A stretch of DNA of 50,824 bases, from assembly GCF_030412015.1 (NCBI RefSeq), contig NZ_JASNRD010000026.1, positions 1 to 50,824 of the forward strand, in the 5' to 3' direction. Positions 49,747-50,824 of this stretch are shown here, in pieces; the first letter of the stretch is position 1, and each line of letters starts with the position of its first letter. This stretch comes from Massilia sp. YIM B02763. GTDB taxonomy: Bacteria > Pseudomonadota > Gammaproteobacteria > Burkholderiales > Burkholderiaceae_D. The notes beneath the pieces were generated by a model. It saw only the letters and a program-made list of their open reading frames with translations, searched no databases and was not told the origin of the DNA. Made by a program: the position numbers and the translations under genes.

Positions 49747-50824
49747 ATGCCGACCCGTCCCTCGACCGACGCTTCTCCTGACCCGACGCCGTCCGGCAAC
49801 TGGTTCCCGTCCTTCTTCGACCAGGTCCCGCACTTCGCCGTGCTGCTGGCGCTGGACGGCACCGTGGCCGAGGCCAACCGCGCGTCGCTGGAAACGGGCG
49901 GCTACGCGCGGGCCGACGTGGCGGGCCGGGCGTTCTGGGAATGCGGCTGGTGGAACGGCGCGGCCGGGCTGGCCGGGCAGGTGCGCGCCGGCGTCGAGGC
50001 CTCGGCGCGTGGCGACACCGTGCGTCTCGAGGTGCCGCATTTCTGCGCGAACGGCGAACGCCGTTTCATCGGGCTCGTCCTCGCCCCCGTCGCGGGGCCG
50101 GACGGGACGCCGCTGTTCATCGCCGCCACCGGCACCGACATCACCGAACGCTACGGGGTCGAGGAGCGCCTGCGCCTGCTCGACAGCATCGGGGAGGCGA
50201 CGCGGGTCGCGTCCGATCCGAAGGTGATCATGGAAGAGGCCACGCGCCTGCTGGGCGAATACCTGGGCGCGACCCGGGTGGCCTATGCCGACCTGGAAGC
50301 GGACAACGACCGCTTCACCATCCGCCACGACTGGCGCGTGCCGGGCGCGATCAGCACCGTGGGCGTCTATTCGCTCGACCTGTTCGGTTCGCGCGCCCGC
50401 GCCAACCTGCGCATGGGCCGCAACCTGGTGATCGGCGACGTCGACAGCGAACTGGCGCCGGAAGACGGCAAGGACATGTTCAACCAGATCGGCATCAAGG
50501 CCATCGTCTGCTGCGGCCTGGCCAAGGGAGGCCGGCTGGTGGCGATGATGGCCGTGCACCAGGAGCAGCCGCGCGCCTGGAGCGCCGAGGAGGTGGCCCT
50601 CGTCGACGCCGTGGTCGAGCGCTGCTGGGCCCACATCGAGCGGGTGCGCTCGACCGAGGCCTTGCGCGCGGCCGACCGCCACAAGTCCGAATTCCTGGCC
50701 ACGCTGGCGCACGAGCTGCGCAACCCGCTGGCGCCGCTGCGCAACGGCCTGGATATCCTGCGCCTGGCCGACGGCAACCCGGCCCTGCGCGCGTCCGTGC
50801 GCGACACGATGGACCGCCAGCTGC
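49747..50824 (+). CDS. Sensor histidine kinase with PAS and GAF domains (3' end cut by window)
   Basis: At least 359 residues, running open to the window edge. There is no membrane segment. An N-terminal PAS (about 20-135, ending in ATGTDITERYGVEERL, the PAC link), a GAF (about 140-295; ATRVAYADLEAD to ALVDAVVERCW) and a HisKA domain with phosphoacceptor H322 in FLATLAHELRNPLAPL are visible. The ATPase domain, and possibly a receiver, lies outside the window. The start at 49747 (ATG) is chosen for position; it follows the pseudouridine synthase by 62 bases. Confidence 0.85.
   Translation, partial: MPTRPSTDASPDPTPSGNWFPSFFDQVPHFAVLLALDGTVAEANRASLETGGYARADVAGRAFWECGWWNGAAGLAGQVRAGVEASARGDTVRLEVPHFCANGERRFIGLVLAPVAGPDGTPLFIAATGTDITERYGVEERLRLLDSIGEATRVASDPKVIMEEATRLLGEYLGATRVAYADLEADNDRFTIRHDWRVPGAISTVGVYSLDLFGSRARANLRMGRNLVIGDVDSELAPEDGKDMFNQIGIKAIVCCGLAKGGRLVAMMAVHQEQPRAWSAEEVALVDAVVERCWAHIERVRSTEALRAADRHKSEFLATLAHELRNPLAPLRNGLDILRLADGNPALRASVRDTMDRQL

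Overview
The window reads as a high-GC betaproteobacterial chromosome, most likely Oxalobacteraceae (Massilia-like). Support comes from the 5S rRNA, a DUF1840 protein, an iron-oxidiser-type gshA next to gshB followed by an EIIA(Man)-HPr-EI phosphotransferase set, the metX-metW pair, and a TorF-type porin ahead of glnK-amtB. This is from recognition of proteins and gene order; no search was run.

Layout. 1-256: end of an rRNA operon (spacer, 5S, terminator). 417-9650: a diguanylate cyclase, DUF1840, an exporter operon (lipoprotein, ATPase, permease), two tandem SDR genes facing a GlxA/AraC-type regulator, and an MFS exporter. 9658-10250 and 28523-29453: two halves of comM, split by an 18.27 kb island. 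29521-36636: two LysR regulators with small enzyme genes (flavin reductase, alpha/beta hydrolase, tautomerase, SnoaL-like, MRJP-like, OpuAC-like). 36752-39982: ubiK, then a porin-glnK-amt unit behind a good sigma-54 promoter with two NtrC-like sites. 40140-45918: gshA, a methyltransferase, gshB, and the PTS genes. 45984-50824: metX-metW, an M48 protease, an RluA-type pseudouridine synthase, and a sensor kinase that runs off the end.

The island (about 10251-28522) is clearly poorer in GC than its flanks and matches the GInt class: three consecutive tyrosine recombinases plus a small helix-turn-helix protein (ginABCD), cargo, and a short 3' end. Removing exactly 10251-28522 rejoins comM into one 1524-bp reading frame (507 aa) with an intact Walker B region, so the element sits precisely within the codons after the Walker B Asp-Glu and excision should repair the gene.

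The cargo is a six-gene same-strand defence cassette (16223-26839). Its first three genes look like sspB (DUF4007), sspC (large P-loop ATPase) and sspD (PAPS-reductase-like, Fe-S), the single-strand DNA phosphorothioation module. The next three are a protein with two GHKL ATPase domains and a histidine-kinase-like core, a receiver-domain protein with a long insertion, and an HNH nuclease with apparent modification-reading N-terminal domains. This resembles the reported sspBCD-sspFGH arrangement, with no sspA or sspE in view. A 20-bp perfect palindrome lies just after a promoter-like sequence upstream, and an XRE-type regulator and a tiny ribbon-helix-helix-like protein lie between gin and the cassette. 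The signal-transduction look of the effector module (kinase-like ATPase, receiver, nuclease) is the most interesting biology in the window.
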